A stretch of DNA of 64,000 nucleotides from Membranipora membranacea. Its lineage: Eukaryota; Bryozoa; Gymnolaemata; Cheilostomatida; Membraniporidae. Both the position numbers and the translations under genes were made by a program. Each line of letters begins with the position of its first letter. The first letter of the stretch is position 1. The notes beneath the pieces were generated by a model. That model worked only from the letters and a program-made list of their open reading frames with translations. It made no database searches and was not told where the DNA came from. Location of the stretch: the NCBI GenBank assembly GCA_914767715.1, contig OU612067.1, positions 18,977,001 to 19,041,000 on the forward strand, in the 5' to 3' direction. Below, piece after piece: positions 15,001-26,184 of the stretch.

Positions 15001-16466
15001 TAGACTGGGATTCAGTCCAACAATTTAAAGTTATCTACCCAGGTAGGGTGTGTTGGTTCGTTGTTCACACCAACAAACAAAACCCGACATGAACAGACGA
15101 CTCAACAACAAACCAAAACCCATCAGCCAATCAAAACAAAACACAAGCACATGGGTTTATTTAGAAATGCACGATAGTGACCTATGAGTAGATAACACCA
15201 CAGAAGCAATATCCAACATAAACCGTAATACAGACAAGGCCCCATTGTTGGCCAGAATCCCAGGCTAGAGGAAAAGGAGAACCAACCTTTTCTAGAGCTG
15301 CCTCGTGTCTCTCATCGGCTCTTCTGTTGTTCTCCATCTCAGCTGCAGCTTTTCTCTCTAGCCCTAGATCCAGCTCATCAGCCTGGGTGTGCGCCGTCCC
15401 TATGTTCTTCAGTGACTCTGCATAATCACGCTCTAACTGTGTTATCTAAAATCAGCCAAATTATTATACATGTATGATTCTGTCAAAATAGTCAAACTAC
15501 ATGTGGGTAATTATGTGCTTTTTCTCAATAATGTTGCATATTGATAGTAGCAGCCAGGACCCACCTAGCATATTTGGTCGTTGGTGATGGTTGAGGCCAG
15601 AGCCAAGCATAGAATCACAGCCACTTAATAACTGTTACAAGGAATCTTCTAGGGCAAGTATCATCTAATTGCCTGTATCTTGAGTTCATGTCATAGAACC
15701 ACTCTCAATGCAGGCAAGTTTAATAAAGAGGTGTACCAGATCTATGTATGCCTTGGATAAAAGTGGTACACTCCTGCAGGTTACTAACCCTGTTCTGTTT
15801 TTCCATCTGCCATTCTGACTCAATCCTATCAGCCAATAACTCCAGCTGCTTAACCTTCTCTTGTCTGACGGCCTCCAATCTCTTCTTAGATATCTCCTTC
15901 GCTTTCTCTCTCACCTAGAATCATAATCAATAACATTTCAGTGCTGCATTTCAACACACACATTATACATTGATCAGTCAAAAGCAATGTATATCCTAAA
16001 CACACACATATGCGAGGAGAAAAATGAATAAAAAATTAAATTTGGTGATCGAGCCAGGAATCGTTGAGTTCACAGGTTCAAAAAATTGGCAAAATTTGAT
16101 TAAAATGATATTCATACGGTGTCAATATCCATTACAAAGGCCTTTTTAAACTGCATGACACAACATGGCACAGGCCAAAAATGTAAACCTTTACTTCCAA
16201 CAGCACCTGGACATCCAATTTTATTGGTACATGGTTCATGGTACAGCTATGCCTTGATCATATGCTGAGCGCAGAGGCTGTTGTCTTGATCAGTTTTCTT
16301 TGGCTCACGAATACTTGATGTCCCTAATGATGTTGGACGGAGGCTATGATTAAACTCTCACCTGAATCAATCTCAGTTTACGCCTTCTCTGGTTCTCTTC
16401 TCTCAGTATTCTCTCCACATCTCCAGGACTCAGTCTGAGTCGCGATACTCCAGTCTGCTGAGGCAT
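1..16466 (-). CDS. CEP295: CEP295 homologue, copy A (exons 1-19, continues left of the window)
   Basis: Near-identical partner of the copy at 34165-57451. Visible exons, gene order: 16362-16466, 15789-15914, 15287-15445, 14388-14558, 13319-13482, 12540-12656, 11591-11733, 10960-11189, 10398-10523, 9832-9989, 9267-9387, 8744-8904, 8455-8585, 7567-7878, 7074-7301, 1476-1755, 859-1065, 467-642, 1-65 (partial). All keep the reading frame of copy B, so no visible exon is broken. Exon 10 is the exception in detail: the acceptor used in copy B (CACAG) reads CACTG here, so splicing would have to move to GCAAG, losing three codons in frame. The N-terminal conserved segments are intact. The protein should be centriolar, as for the family. 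The C-terminal exons lie outside, so whether the ALMS motif survives is unknown. Confidence 0.87.
3513..4036 (+). repeat. 265-bp tandem duplication carrying a 36-nt exon-like segment (copy A)
   Basis: Units start near 3513 and 3778. Each holds a pyrimidine-rich acceptor, a 36-nt segment (3551-3586 and 3816-3851) and a GTAAGT donor. They are about 90% alike by eye. Copy B carries the same pair (44828-44863, 45093-45128), but its second donor reads GATAAGT. Confidence 0.7.
4925..5690. repeat. Degenerate repeats in CEP295 intron 15
   Basis: Three diverged blocks share the string CAAAAAAGATA-A-A-GG-TGATCAA and, in the first two, ATTTATTG-AGTC-CAGG...GATTCAACAT-TTG-AGTT (starts near 4927, 5286 and 5641). 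They are spaced about 355 bp apart. A similar run sits in copy B at about 46204-46930. The origin is unknown. Confidence 0.5.
11846..12190. mobile_element. 345-bp near-perfect palindromic MITE in CEP295 intron 6 (copy A)
   Basis: The two halves are reverse complements from GCTTGGTTCACATTGTCCCA to the mirrored end TGGGACAATGTGAACCAAGC, with the centre near 12017 (GAAAGTTTGTAAGCGTCAAACTTTC). Internal short repeats of ATCTGGGATGGCT occur in the arms. Flanks suggest a TA-type duplication, but this is not certain. The ORFs across it are side effects of the palindrome. It lies between exons 7 and 6. Confidence 0.8.
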
Positions 16467-16929
16467 GCCTGCTGGTCACACGCCTTGCAGCTGATGAAAC
16501 TTTGGACAGTTTGGATAAATCCGTCTCTGATGATATTTATCACCCTACAGTGAAGTTACACGTGAGTTATCCTTTTTTAGAAACTTGAGCAACATTGTTT
16601 TACCAAACTCTAAATGCAGGGCAGGTTCATTGGGTCATGCTAGATCTAGGCCTACCTAGTCATCATCAGGCGCTGTTAATCAAGGAGTAAACGTGTTGAC
16701 TATATATATATATATATATATATATACATGTGTCACTTTCACTTCAGTCAATTCCACTGAGATAACACAAAAAGTAAGTAAGCCCGGGCCTCCTCTTCCT
16801 ACTGCCACAAACCAGACATACTATCTACTACACATTCCAGCCAAGGAGTACTCCTTGTTCCAGCAATGAGGTAAACAAACAGAAGAGACTCTGCGGCTTG
16901 CTAATTTATATCTTGCTAGGCCTTTGTTT

Positions 16930-16978
16930 GAGTCAACCAATGAACTAAACCTCAGGAGGTTTAGTTCATTGAGTCAAC
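16930..16978. repeat. 33-bp micro-palindrome with 8-bp flanking repeat (copy A)
   Basis: Fourteen-bp arms AATGAACTAAACCT and AGGTTTAGTTCATT surround CAGG and are flanked by the direct repeat GAGTCAAC at 16930-16937 and 16971-16978. Copy B has the same at 57894-57942. Confidence 0.75.
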
Positions 16979-17363
16979 TAAGGTCCTAGTCCGACTAAAA
17001 CCAACCAAGAAGTTTACTCTTTGCTCCTACCATGATATAAATGCTCATAAGTCAACCATCAAATCCAATTGAACTCTTTAACTACCACAAGCTTTACACT
17101 AGGTGGCTACCCGAATCATAGAAGGACCATAATAGTGAGAGAGTTTTCTTATGGCAGTCATGAAACTATAACGAGTAAGAAGCGGTTGTGAGATCTCATC
17201 CCCGATGGATGAGAGTTCTGTGTCCCACGACTCATGTTTGAAAAAATGGTTGTTGCCCATAGTTGGATTGGTACAGGTAAGCCTATGTACTTCCCAGTCT
17301 AGGTTCTGACTGACTCCAGAAACAAACAAGCTAGCTTGTACTATGCCTAGATCGATTACGATA

Positions 17364-17693
17364 GGCCTACTCACTATGGTAATTATTTTAAGTATTATTG
17401 TATGATGAAGTGCACTGTAGTGTAGTAGGCCCAGCTAGGAGTAATGTATCTCATCTGTCTGGCTCTATGGTTGTAATTGCTTCATCATGTTCAGCCCACA
17501 ATCTCCCAACATACAGTAACAATAGTAGCCTGTTGTTACCGTATGTTGGGAGATTGTGGGCTGAACATGATGAATCAATTACATTACAACCATAGAGCCA
17601 GACAGATGAGATATATTACTCCTAGCTGGGACTACTACACTACAGTGCACTTCATCATACAATAATAGTTAAAATAATTACCATAGGTAGGCA
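17364..17693. mobile_element. ~320-bp palindromic element upstream of CEP295 (copy A)
   Basis: Long inverted repeat with outer ends CTATGGTAATTATTTTAAGT and its complement, about 150 bp per arm, centre near 17527. The arms match almost completely, including GTGCACTGTAGTGTAGTAG and CACAATCTCCCAACATAC. It looks like a foldback MITE. No coding capacity is evident. Confidence 0.75.
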
Positions 17694-17888
17694 TATTAAA
17701 TAAATTATAAAATAAAACTTACTTGACTTTGATGAATAAATAATAATACTAATAAATAACCTACCAAACAAATAGAACAGGATTTTCTCCTGTGTTCATT
17801 CTTAATTCTGTCAGTGCAAATGCACACTGATTCTCCTTGAGCTATCCTGTTCAAGGAGTGTTTCAGTGGAGTGGTGTGGCTCTAGCTC

Positions 17889-17946
17889 TCTTTCCTCTCT
17901 CTCTCTCTCTCTCTCGCTCCTCTCTCTCTCTCGTCTCTCTTCCCAC
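17889..17946. repeat. (CT)n microsatellite
   Basis: Interrupted CTCTCT run in the divergent intergenic region. Copy B keeps only a short CTCTCT tract near 59048, where about 90 bp or more of flanking sequence is missing. Confidence 0.85.
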
Positions 17947-20458
17947 CTCATCTCATCTGTGATTGAGTTGGTGTATGGAAAATATTTATTTTCTTTTGCT
18001 TATTTCTATCATTAACTTTGAAAAGAAGGACTCTGCAGTATTTCCCCAGCACTTGACTTACTTATTGGATGAAAAAACACAAGCTGTTTTGAGATGGCCT
18101 GCCTTTGACCTTGACAAGGAATTACCTTCTCTTTTCAGAATACTCTACAGTCAGAACAGTAGAAGACAACTCCTAAAATTACGCAATTTCTAAATTAATA
18201 TAATTACACAAATTATTACACATAATACGGCAGTTACGCAAATTCACAAACCCGCAACACTTTGTGAACTCATAGTGCCTAGCTAGTTCATTAGCAGGCA
18301 AATTAGGCTGATTTATGAGAAAACATGATTTTCTGTTTTTTAGCACAATAAAATGTTACATCCTCTCTCTTATTCCAAACAGGGAAACAAATTCAAGTTT
18401 CTTTTTTCGAAAATGTGATAATCAATCAACCACCAAATAGTTCTTAACACTTTTCCCTGCCAATGAGCAGCACAGCAGGAGAAATTCTGAACGTGCATTT
18501 CCCCATTTGAGGGTATTGACGATAATTGGGAACGTTCTCAACTCGCTATTTGGTTGCGAATTTTCTATGTTGCCGACTAACATTTCAAAGTTCATAATAA
18601 TATTATGTCATCTATGCCATTTATTAATGTTCTGTGTTTAATAAGTCTGACAGTGGAAAAAATCTATTGGTTGGGCATAATCAAAAATCCAAGGAGAGAA
18701 TTTACCTATGAGGATGAGAGCATCTAAAATCACTAATGACAAGATCAAAGAATTCTAAGAACCCCTACCAAATATACTTTTGCTGGAATAAAGGGTCATA
18801 CCAGAATTTTTGAGCACCGTCTTAGCTCTATCTTTGTGTTCCTTTGTGCGTTCTCCTAACGATGTCGGCAATGTATGTATACCTATTTTAGGACGTTTAA
18901 GCCAGGAGTCTGTTATCAAAAATTATTGCTGTGATGACCATAACCATGTAGATTAAAGTTAAACATTAACATATAGCTTGAACAAGCTGTATTTCACCAA
19001 TGATTGTCTTTTGTGTAAATTTGAGCACAATTATTTTAACAAGGCAGTGTTTGATACGCAGACATGCCAATGGCACGACAAATATTATCTCTATAGAAAC
19101 TTTCCCTAACTTTTCACGAAAAAGAACAATCTCTAGGATTTCTAGGAGTCCTAAAACTGAAAAGTCACCACTCCTGCAACGGGAGAATTTAACTTGTATA
19201 TAGACAGAAAGTAAATAGGTCAATTGGGCTTATTTTGGTGCCGTCGCTATGGAGCAGAGAAATTCTTATCTCATATCTAGAACAGAATCGATCCATTTGG
19301 TAGCGCAGGGATATTAGTTACTCTGGAGCTACGCTAGAGGCATCTTGATTCATTGCTCATAGATATTCAAGTATACCAAACATGTTTTAGATGTTAAGTC
19401 GAACCCACGCGGAAGAAGAGATTTATTATAGATTTTTGGGCTGTTCAAAAACTGTTGGTACTTTGCTGGGCAGGTAACATCCATTTTACTTTTTCCAACA
19501 AGCTTCAAGGTACATACCCAGTTGTGGGCTAAAGTAAACCAACCCCTGCATATCCCATCCTATGCCTTGATTCAATAATTTCTATATTCGCATGCACAGT
19601 GACTGTTTTGGCAGCATAGATAGGTACAGTATGATCTCCATTGGATTAAAATGCAAACTGATAGGATAGGCGATGTGAATTAATGATGTAAATAAACATT
19701 TGATTTTAGCTATCAGTCACATTGCATCCAAATAATCTATCAACCGTGACAGATTCTTGGCAGTTGACATTGTGCTGGTATAACCTTATACAATGTAGTT
19801 ATTAATGTCAGTGAATAAAAAGATGAACAACACTGAATCAGTTTCAGAGGTATTAGTAGGCAGTGATACACATACACATAGTTGGCATGTCAGCTTCTTT
19901 GGCTGGGGAAGCATAGTTGTGAAAACAACTGCGACAACATAGCCTGCTCAGCTTTGAAAACATCTCTGTTAGTACTAGTAGTGCCAGCATCTTGGCAATA
20001 CAGGTACTCTGCTTGTAGTAGGTGAAAGCTGCAAAAACTAGAATTTCATTTTGAGCGACCCAGGAGCTAAGAGAAATGGATTAAACACTGTAGTAGATGA
20101 CAGAGGTAAGTGAACTTCTACTTTGATCGTGATGTGGTTTAGAATATTATGGATTTGGCACTAGCTAGGCCAACAGGAACTCATAAGAGAATTTGATTAC
20201 AATGTACAAAGTTCAGTATGAATGTCACACACTGACAAACTGATAGGCGATTAAATTGCAACTGATAGGCTATGTGAATTAATGATGTAAACAGACATTC
20301 CATTTTAGCTATCTGTCACATTGCATCCAATAATCTATCATCCGTGACAGATTCTTGGCAGTTGAAATTGTCCTAACATATCCTTGTACTGTTAAATGTT
20401 TTTGAGGTTTATAAACAACATTGAATTAGTTTCAGAAATAATTTCGGCAGAGATACAC

Positions 20459-22779
20459 GGGTAGGTACGAAAAACCGAACCACGAACTCACGAACTACGA
20501 ACCCTCTAAAAACCGAACTCATGATTATCCTCTCCTGCTTAAATCAATTTGCTCAAAGTTTAAATTGTCAGTAGCCAATGAAATGTCATGTTTTTGATAA
20601 GTGACCAATAATATAACAGACATCAAACTTTGACTTTTAATAGAGCTCATTGCACCCTAACTAGGTGCACAAGCTCAAAGTCACTTGATGAAAAATTATA
20701 GAGAGCAAGATGGCACAGTTTGGTACACACCAAGCAGATGTCAAATTAGTCATGATGAATCCAAATGAACTTTTGCATTTGAGAGAGGAATGGTTTGACT
20801 ATATATTCCTGCAAGTTTGAAAATGATGGAAGTATGTGGAGCTACTACAGAAGGCTGTAATGGAGGACACACCTCACTTATTTATTAGAAATGGTCACAG
20901 TTTAATAAATTGGAGCCCCTTTGACTCGTCACAGGAGGAGCAGAAGGCTGCCACCTGAATCATCACATCTCAACAGAGTTAACAAGTATGTACTATGGGT
21001 GTTGGCCTATCTTGAAATATTGTTTTGAAGGTTCATGGCTGTTCTTTGGTTTCAAACCAATGAATGAACTAAACCTCAGTTTAGTTCATTGTTCAAACAA
21101 AGCATGAGGGGGAAAGTAGGACCTCTAATATACATTATAATTCTTCTATAAAAAATTGAGCTTATTTACTATATAACTATAACTGTTAGGTCTTACATAC
21201 AGCATTTCGTGCTACTCTAAGAGATATCGGATCAGTCTTGCCTCTCTGAAATTTACATTAGCTTGATCAGGCTTGATCATCTATGAAATGATTCTATGAA
21301 AGTGGTTAGGCGAATACTATATTAACTGCATATTGCAATAACTAACATAAGAAATCTTGTGTTTGTAGATATCAATATGGGCCCTTACTCATTACAACTT
21401 CAGCTATTGATTTCTCTGACTCGTACCACAGAATACCAAAAAATGCCTGTTTTTCTTATTTTGGTCAGACTAACATGCTCAATGCTGTACTATAGCTGTG
21501 TAACGAATTCAGGTTCAAGCTCTGGTGGCCCGGACTAAACTGATAATGATAATATCCTAGTCTTCTGCAACGGCCTCGTGTAAACCAACTACATTGTAGT
21601 TAAGCTGCAAGTTGGGTCAGGTATGTACCAAAATTAATTGGTGTATTATTCATTTTATCCCAGCCGAGCATGATTGATAGATGTAATGTGGTGTGAACTT
21701 CACCAGTCACCACTAGCCATAAAAAAGCAAATAATATTAACCGGCAATGACGAAACGGGAAGCTTGCCTCATGCTGCCCTAAAGCTATGAGTAGAGCGCA
21801 GTGAGCAAAAAGTGAGTTATAAATTTTAACTGATAATAACATGACATATAATATCAAACACATCTCTTTGAATTTGAATGTGATATTTTCTGGTTTTTTT
21901 TAGTTACGCAGTACCAGAAGACACAGCACAAACCTCGTGATAGCTGGTGTGCAACAGTTATGGCTTGATAGTTAGCTTACTGTCATTAACAACATACATT
22001 GCCACTGGATAGGAACTGCTTTATGTCCCCAATGGTCTACCATAACATGTGTATTCACAGCCATGAATGCTCACACTTCAGTAATAATCCACCTGAGCCA
22101 TTACTATTCTCTCAGGCCTTTTGTCTGCCTCTCATTTTGCCTCTATTTCAGGCACCATAATATACAAATAAGTTCATTGAATACACGTGTAAACACCATC
22201 AACAGTCTCTTCTCTGAACCATTACCTTTATTTGAAAGCGCATATAATATGTTATCTGCTTGGATCACCTTATCACTCAAACAGTGCAATGATCACATAA
22301 ACAGAGTATTTGCAAGCATCATTTAGTAAGTAAAAGGATCACTGCGTGCATTTGTGCATAATCACTCAATTTTCCAGAATCAGTCGCACCACCATGGTAA
22401 TAATCACTAAGTTTGAACTTGGTGGCTCCCAGCTCTCCGGAACCTCTGTCTCAATCTTGAAATCGTTCAAGCCATGATCTAGCCTGGTGTCTTCTCTAGA
22501 ACAAAATTCCCTTCTTTGTTCAGTCGGAGACAAACTCCCTGCTCCCCTCCCTATTCCCTTCCCTCTCTCCCTGCTCCTATGTCCTAAACTCTCTGCTGGG
22601 ATTGGAGTTGTCCTCTACCATTTGCCAAAGTGCAAGAGAGGATAACTATTCATCAAAGTTTTGACATTTTGTTACAAAGATCATCATTGGACGAAATTAT
22701 GTTACCAGACACATTGAAGGTTCGGTTTTTTAAAGGTTCGTAGCTTGTGAGTTCGTGGTTCGGTTTTTCGTACCTACCG
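20459..22779. mobile_element. 2.3 kb terminal-inverted-repeat element, Mutator-like (non-autonomous)
   Basis: The ends form inverted repeats of about 58 bp beginning GGGTAGGTACGAAAAACCGA, with a few mismatches. A 9-bp direct repeat GAGATACAC flanks it at 20450-20458 and 22780-22788. The orthologous place in copy B (near 61240) has a single GAGATACAC and no element, which is a clean empty site. Nine-bp duplications are typical of the Mutator/MULE superfamily. I see no transposase: the interior has only short ORFs without recognisable motifs, plus a tiny palindrome at 21058-21091. It is therefore most likely a non-autonomous derivative. Confidence 0.85.
21051..21098. repeat. 34-bp micro-palindrome nested inside the Mutator-like element
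   Basis: CAATGAATGAACTAAACC followed by the mirrored TTTAGTTCATTG, flanked by TTCAAAC at 21051-21057 and 21092-21098. It has the same outer sequence as the 16938-16970 palindrome but a different target, so it is an independent insertion. Confidence 0.7.
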
Positions 22780-23124
22780 GAGATACACATGTGCAAAGTC
22801 CGCAGGTCAGCCACTTTGCCTAGCGAAGCATAGTTGTGAAAACAACAGTAATAGCATACACAGCTCAGCTTTGAAAACATCTTTGTAAGTAGTGTCAGCA
22901 TCTTGGCAACACAGGCTTTCTGCTGCTGGGTGAAAGCTGCAAACAACTAGAATAACATTGTGAGTGACTCAAGGCAGCTAAGAGAAATGGATTGACACTG
23001 GGGTAGATGACAGAGGTAAGTGAAAATTTACTATGATGGTGATGTGGTTATGAATATTATGGATTGCTGTATGATGCTTTGACAATAGAAATATTTTGGC
23101 ACTATCTAGGCAGCCATTCTCCCT

Positions 23125-23163
23125 GATCTAGGCAATGAACTGAAGGGAGTTCATTGATCTAGG
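23125..23163. repeat. 23-bp micro-palindrome with 8-bp flanking repeat (copy A)
   Basis: CAATGAACTGAAGGGAGTTCATT flanked by GATCTAGG at 23125-23132 and 23156-23163. Arms are 8 bp. The terminal CAATGAACT is shared with the other micro-palindromes. Copy B equivalent: 61586-61624. Confidence 0.7.
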
Positions 23164-23319
23164 CCCGATCTAGGTCACCAGGAACTCATATTACATATTA
23201 CAAATATATATTGCCATGAAGGACGTTTTGAAAATAATGGCAATGCCAACTTCAGTGGAGGTAAGCACAAAGCTGCCTTACAGTCGGCCTTTGTCCGATA
23301 TAGTTGGGATGATACGCAC

Positions 23320-23358
23320 CCTGTCTTGACAAGCCCCAACAAAGCTTGTCAAGACAGG
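23320..23358. repeat. Perfect 15-bp hairpin
   Basis: CCTGTCTTGACAAGC, a 9-base loop, then GCTTGTCAAGACAGG. A near-direct repeat GGATGATA lies a few bases outside each arm. It is conserved in copy B near 61780-61818. It may be another foldback insertion, though the flanking repeats do not abut the arms. Confidence 0.6.
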
Positions 23359-24262
23359 CTAGGATGATATAGTAGCTAGTAGAATTCAGATCATCAACAG
23401 GTGTTAGATCATGGCTGTGTTGATTAGAATATCGGTAGTACTTGTATCCATGCTGAGTTTACTCAAGTTGAGCCCATCAGCCTTGTCAATGACATCTCAG
23501 GAGGCGTAGGTAGGCATCAAATGATCCACAGTTATCGTTATATATGTAATCAATCAATCTTCCGCCAAAGTAGTGAGGGCCAATTTAATACTGTGAGGTT
23601 TTGTGGACGGATGTACTGAGACATAAAACTGTTTGAAATATTCCTCTAAAATTTGATTTGCTTGACTTGCTGGTTCCCTACAGGTCACATGACTTTGGAT
23701 CTCCCCCTGAGCCTACTTCCTTGTTTTAGCTAAACTTTAAGGCTTAATTATACTAAAGCGTATCGTAGGCCGTAGACCGTAATAATTCCAGGATACAGTC
23801 GTAATCCGCAATGCACTGGTGAGCCCACTGCAACGTATACAGCCTTAATAGGTTTGGATAACAAACACCAGATCAGTAAATGCAAGTGTGCTTTCGTGGG
23901 AACAAGAGGAGCAGTAGTGAATAGAGCGAAATAGAGATAGTGATATCTGAGTTTGTTCGGTCTTTAAAATTCTCCCGGAGTAACGCGGTTTGTGGGTAAG
24001 GAGAGTACGAGGGGGAATCCCATGAGACAAGAGGGGAACCAGAACTCGAGACCTTGCTTTATAGTTCTAAATGTGATTAATTGCTCTATCAAATCCTCAT
24101 TCCAGTGATGTAATCTAACAGGATATTCTAATATTATCTCTGATCTAACTGCTGACCTGTGACTTTATCAGTAAATAAATAATGTACTTCATACAGTGTG
24201 TTTCCTGTTGATCCAGTAATATCTCATTGTCATACGGAGTCGGAGCACTGGTAGATTAGACT

Positions 24263-26137
24263 ATGGCGGAAGTCGGAGATGGAGGTACTGCCAAAGGACG
24301 CAGGACATCAGATAAACAAATGCTTACTAAAGATGGTTTCCCTGTGACTTCTGAAAGTGAGGCATGTAAGTGGATAAAAGATACTCAAAGTGAGATTACG
24401 ATAAGTGTAATAATTGTGGTTACTTTTATCTACAACATTTTGTAGATTTGAATAGATAGTTTTCTGAGCTCAAATCTAAGCCACAGTTTTGAGTTGTCCT
24501 CTCGTCTGTATTGAAACACCATTCGCCTGTTTTTCGCTGACCAACTAATTCTTTATCACATCTTGGAACAAACAGTATGCCAGTGTATCCATGATTATGA
24601 GAGTTGTCTGTATTTGAGATTCGTATGAATTGAAGTGATCGGTTGCGCTATTTAAAGCTGCGTCTGATTGCTGTTAATATAATAAAAGCTACCCTGTAGA
24701 GTTTTAAGGTTTTTTAAGATTTGAGGAATTAATTAATTAAAACCTTTCAATTATGTTTTCTTGCAGGTTATAGGATATGGTACAGACATAGTCTGGAGCC
24801 TGAGTGTGACGAACTCGCATTGTTTTATCACAATCGATTCACCGAGATATCATTGTCAGATCTGACAGCTGAAACTGATGGCCTCGATATCACTCACATG
24901 ATCATCAGCGGTGATATCATACCTACTCTGGGTCAGATAGCTCCTGATCTGAAACATCTCAAACTAAAAGAAATACCACACCAAGACCAGCTACAGAGGT
25001 GAGCATACCTCTCGTTGGATATGGTGTGGTGTCTGTATTTGTCAGAGTGCATTTAGTGAAGTGATAGTGTGTCCAAGGAAAACTATTGTTGAGATTCTTA
25101 AATCTCCTATCATGTGTGTTTTCTTCCTATTATCAGCACTATAATGGTGTTGAGTGAAAAATTGAAATTTAATATCATGTGAAATATATTTTAGTGCAAA
25201 ACTTAAATCCCATTTTCTCGTAGGGTATTTTGATGACCGATATCAATAACCATGGTTATTCGTTATCACCAGTAGTAAGCCCATTAGTTATATGTGATAG
25301 TTATTTCCTGATCACCTCACATGTAATTTTAATATATTACAGTGTCTGTTCACTGCCAGCTCTAGAGAAGTTAGCTGTATTCGGTAATAAGCGACTACAA
25401 ACGTTACCTGATGATATAGGTATGGTTAAGACACTGAAGGTGTTAGATGTGTCTTACTGTGATCTGACTCATTTACCTACGAGGTTAGTAATTTTCTTAT
25501 GATCAGATTTATGAAAGTGAAATATTAGTGATGTTACATTATTTATGATAGATAATTTGGATAAAATGCAGGAATCTATAATAAAACAAAGTTTCATTTT
25601 ATATTAGAAGAAAATATTGATGACAGAAATTCACACTCTGGCTATCAGATCTATAATCTGTTACTGGTAGTTATCTCCTTGTATTACTTAACATATAACG
25701 TATTATGATGTATATTACAGTGTCTGTTCCTTGACAGCTCTAGAGGAGTTAGATGTATCAGGTAATAGTAGACTTCAAACGTTACCTGTTGATATAGGTA
25801 TGATGAAGTCACTAAAGGTGTTATCTGTGTCACACTGTGATCTGACTCATTTACCTTCAAGGTGAGTAATGCTCTTATGATCAGAACTATCGAAGTAATA
25901 TATAGTCAGGAAATTCACCCTCTCAGGATAGCCAGCATGGGTGTAGCTTACTTTATTCTGATTGCCAATATTGGATGCGTAAAGTCTAATGGCACTCCAA
26001 GACGAAAAGTCAATTTAAATCAAGACTACCACCAAGTCATAAAAAAGAATAAGTTCATTTACTATGATTTGATTTTGTACTAATAAACTCAACACATACA
26101 GATAAACAACGATATAATTTGATGAATAAGTAAAAGT

Positions 26138-26184
<47 letters not shown>

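Larger units (their letters stand above)
19580..23190. repeat. Diverged tandem repeat upstream of Roco-caspase A
   Basis: The block 19580-20200 (TTTTAGCTATCAGTCACATT, GACAGATTCTTGGCAGTTG, AGCATAGTTGTGAAAACAAC, GATGACAGAGGTAAGTGAA) recurs in the same order at about 20260-23080, where the Mutator-like element interrupts it. In copy B only the second repeat is present (about 61000-61600). The first is replaced by the hAT-like pseudogene region. Confidence 0.65.
16467..24262. other. Divergent intergenic region between CEP295 A and Roco-caspase A
   Basis: No gene is supported here. It holds the palindromic element at 17364, the CT tract, diverged repeats, the Mutator-like element and micro-palindromes. 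Both flanking genes start outward from it, so their promoters must lie near its ends. No TATA box or clear motif stands out. The stretch 18443-20200 has no counterpart in copy B and shows nothing I can name apart from the first repeat block. Confidence 0.7.
1..25347. repeat. Segmental duplication, unit A
   Basis: This stretch aligns in direct orientation to 41287-64000. The offset is 41,286 at the left edge and 38,459 at the start of the Roco-caspase gene. The difference comes from indels in intron 15 of CEP295 and in the intergenic region. Identity is high in exons and introns alike. Both unit ends lie outside the window. Confidence 0.95.

Noticed and set aside
18966-19223. ORFs on both strands in the unique part of the copy A intergenic region
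   Set aside because: Short, without motifs, codon bias or splice context.
26135-26182. (TA)n tract as a regulatory element
   Set aside because: A simple microsatellite in an intron. Similar tracts occur at 13672, 16701 and 28417 with no pattern.
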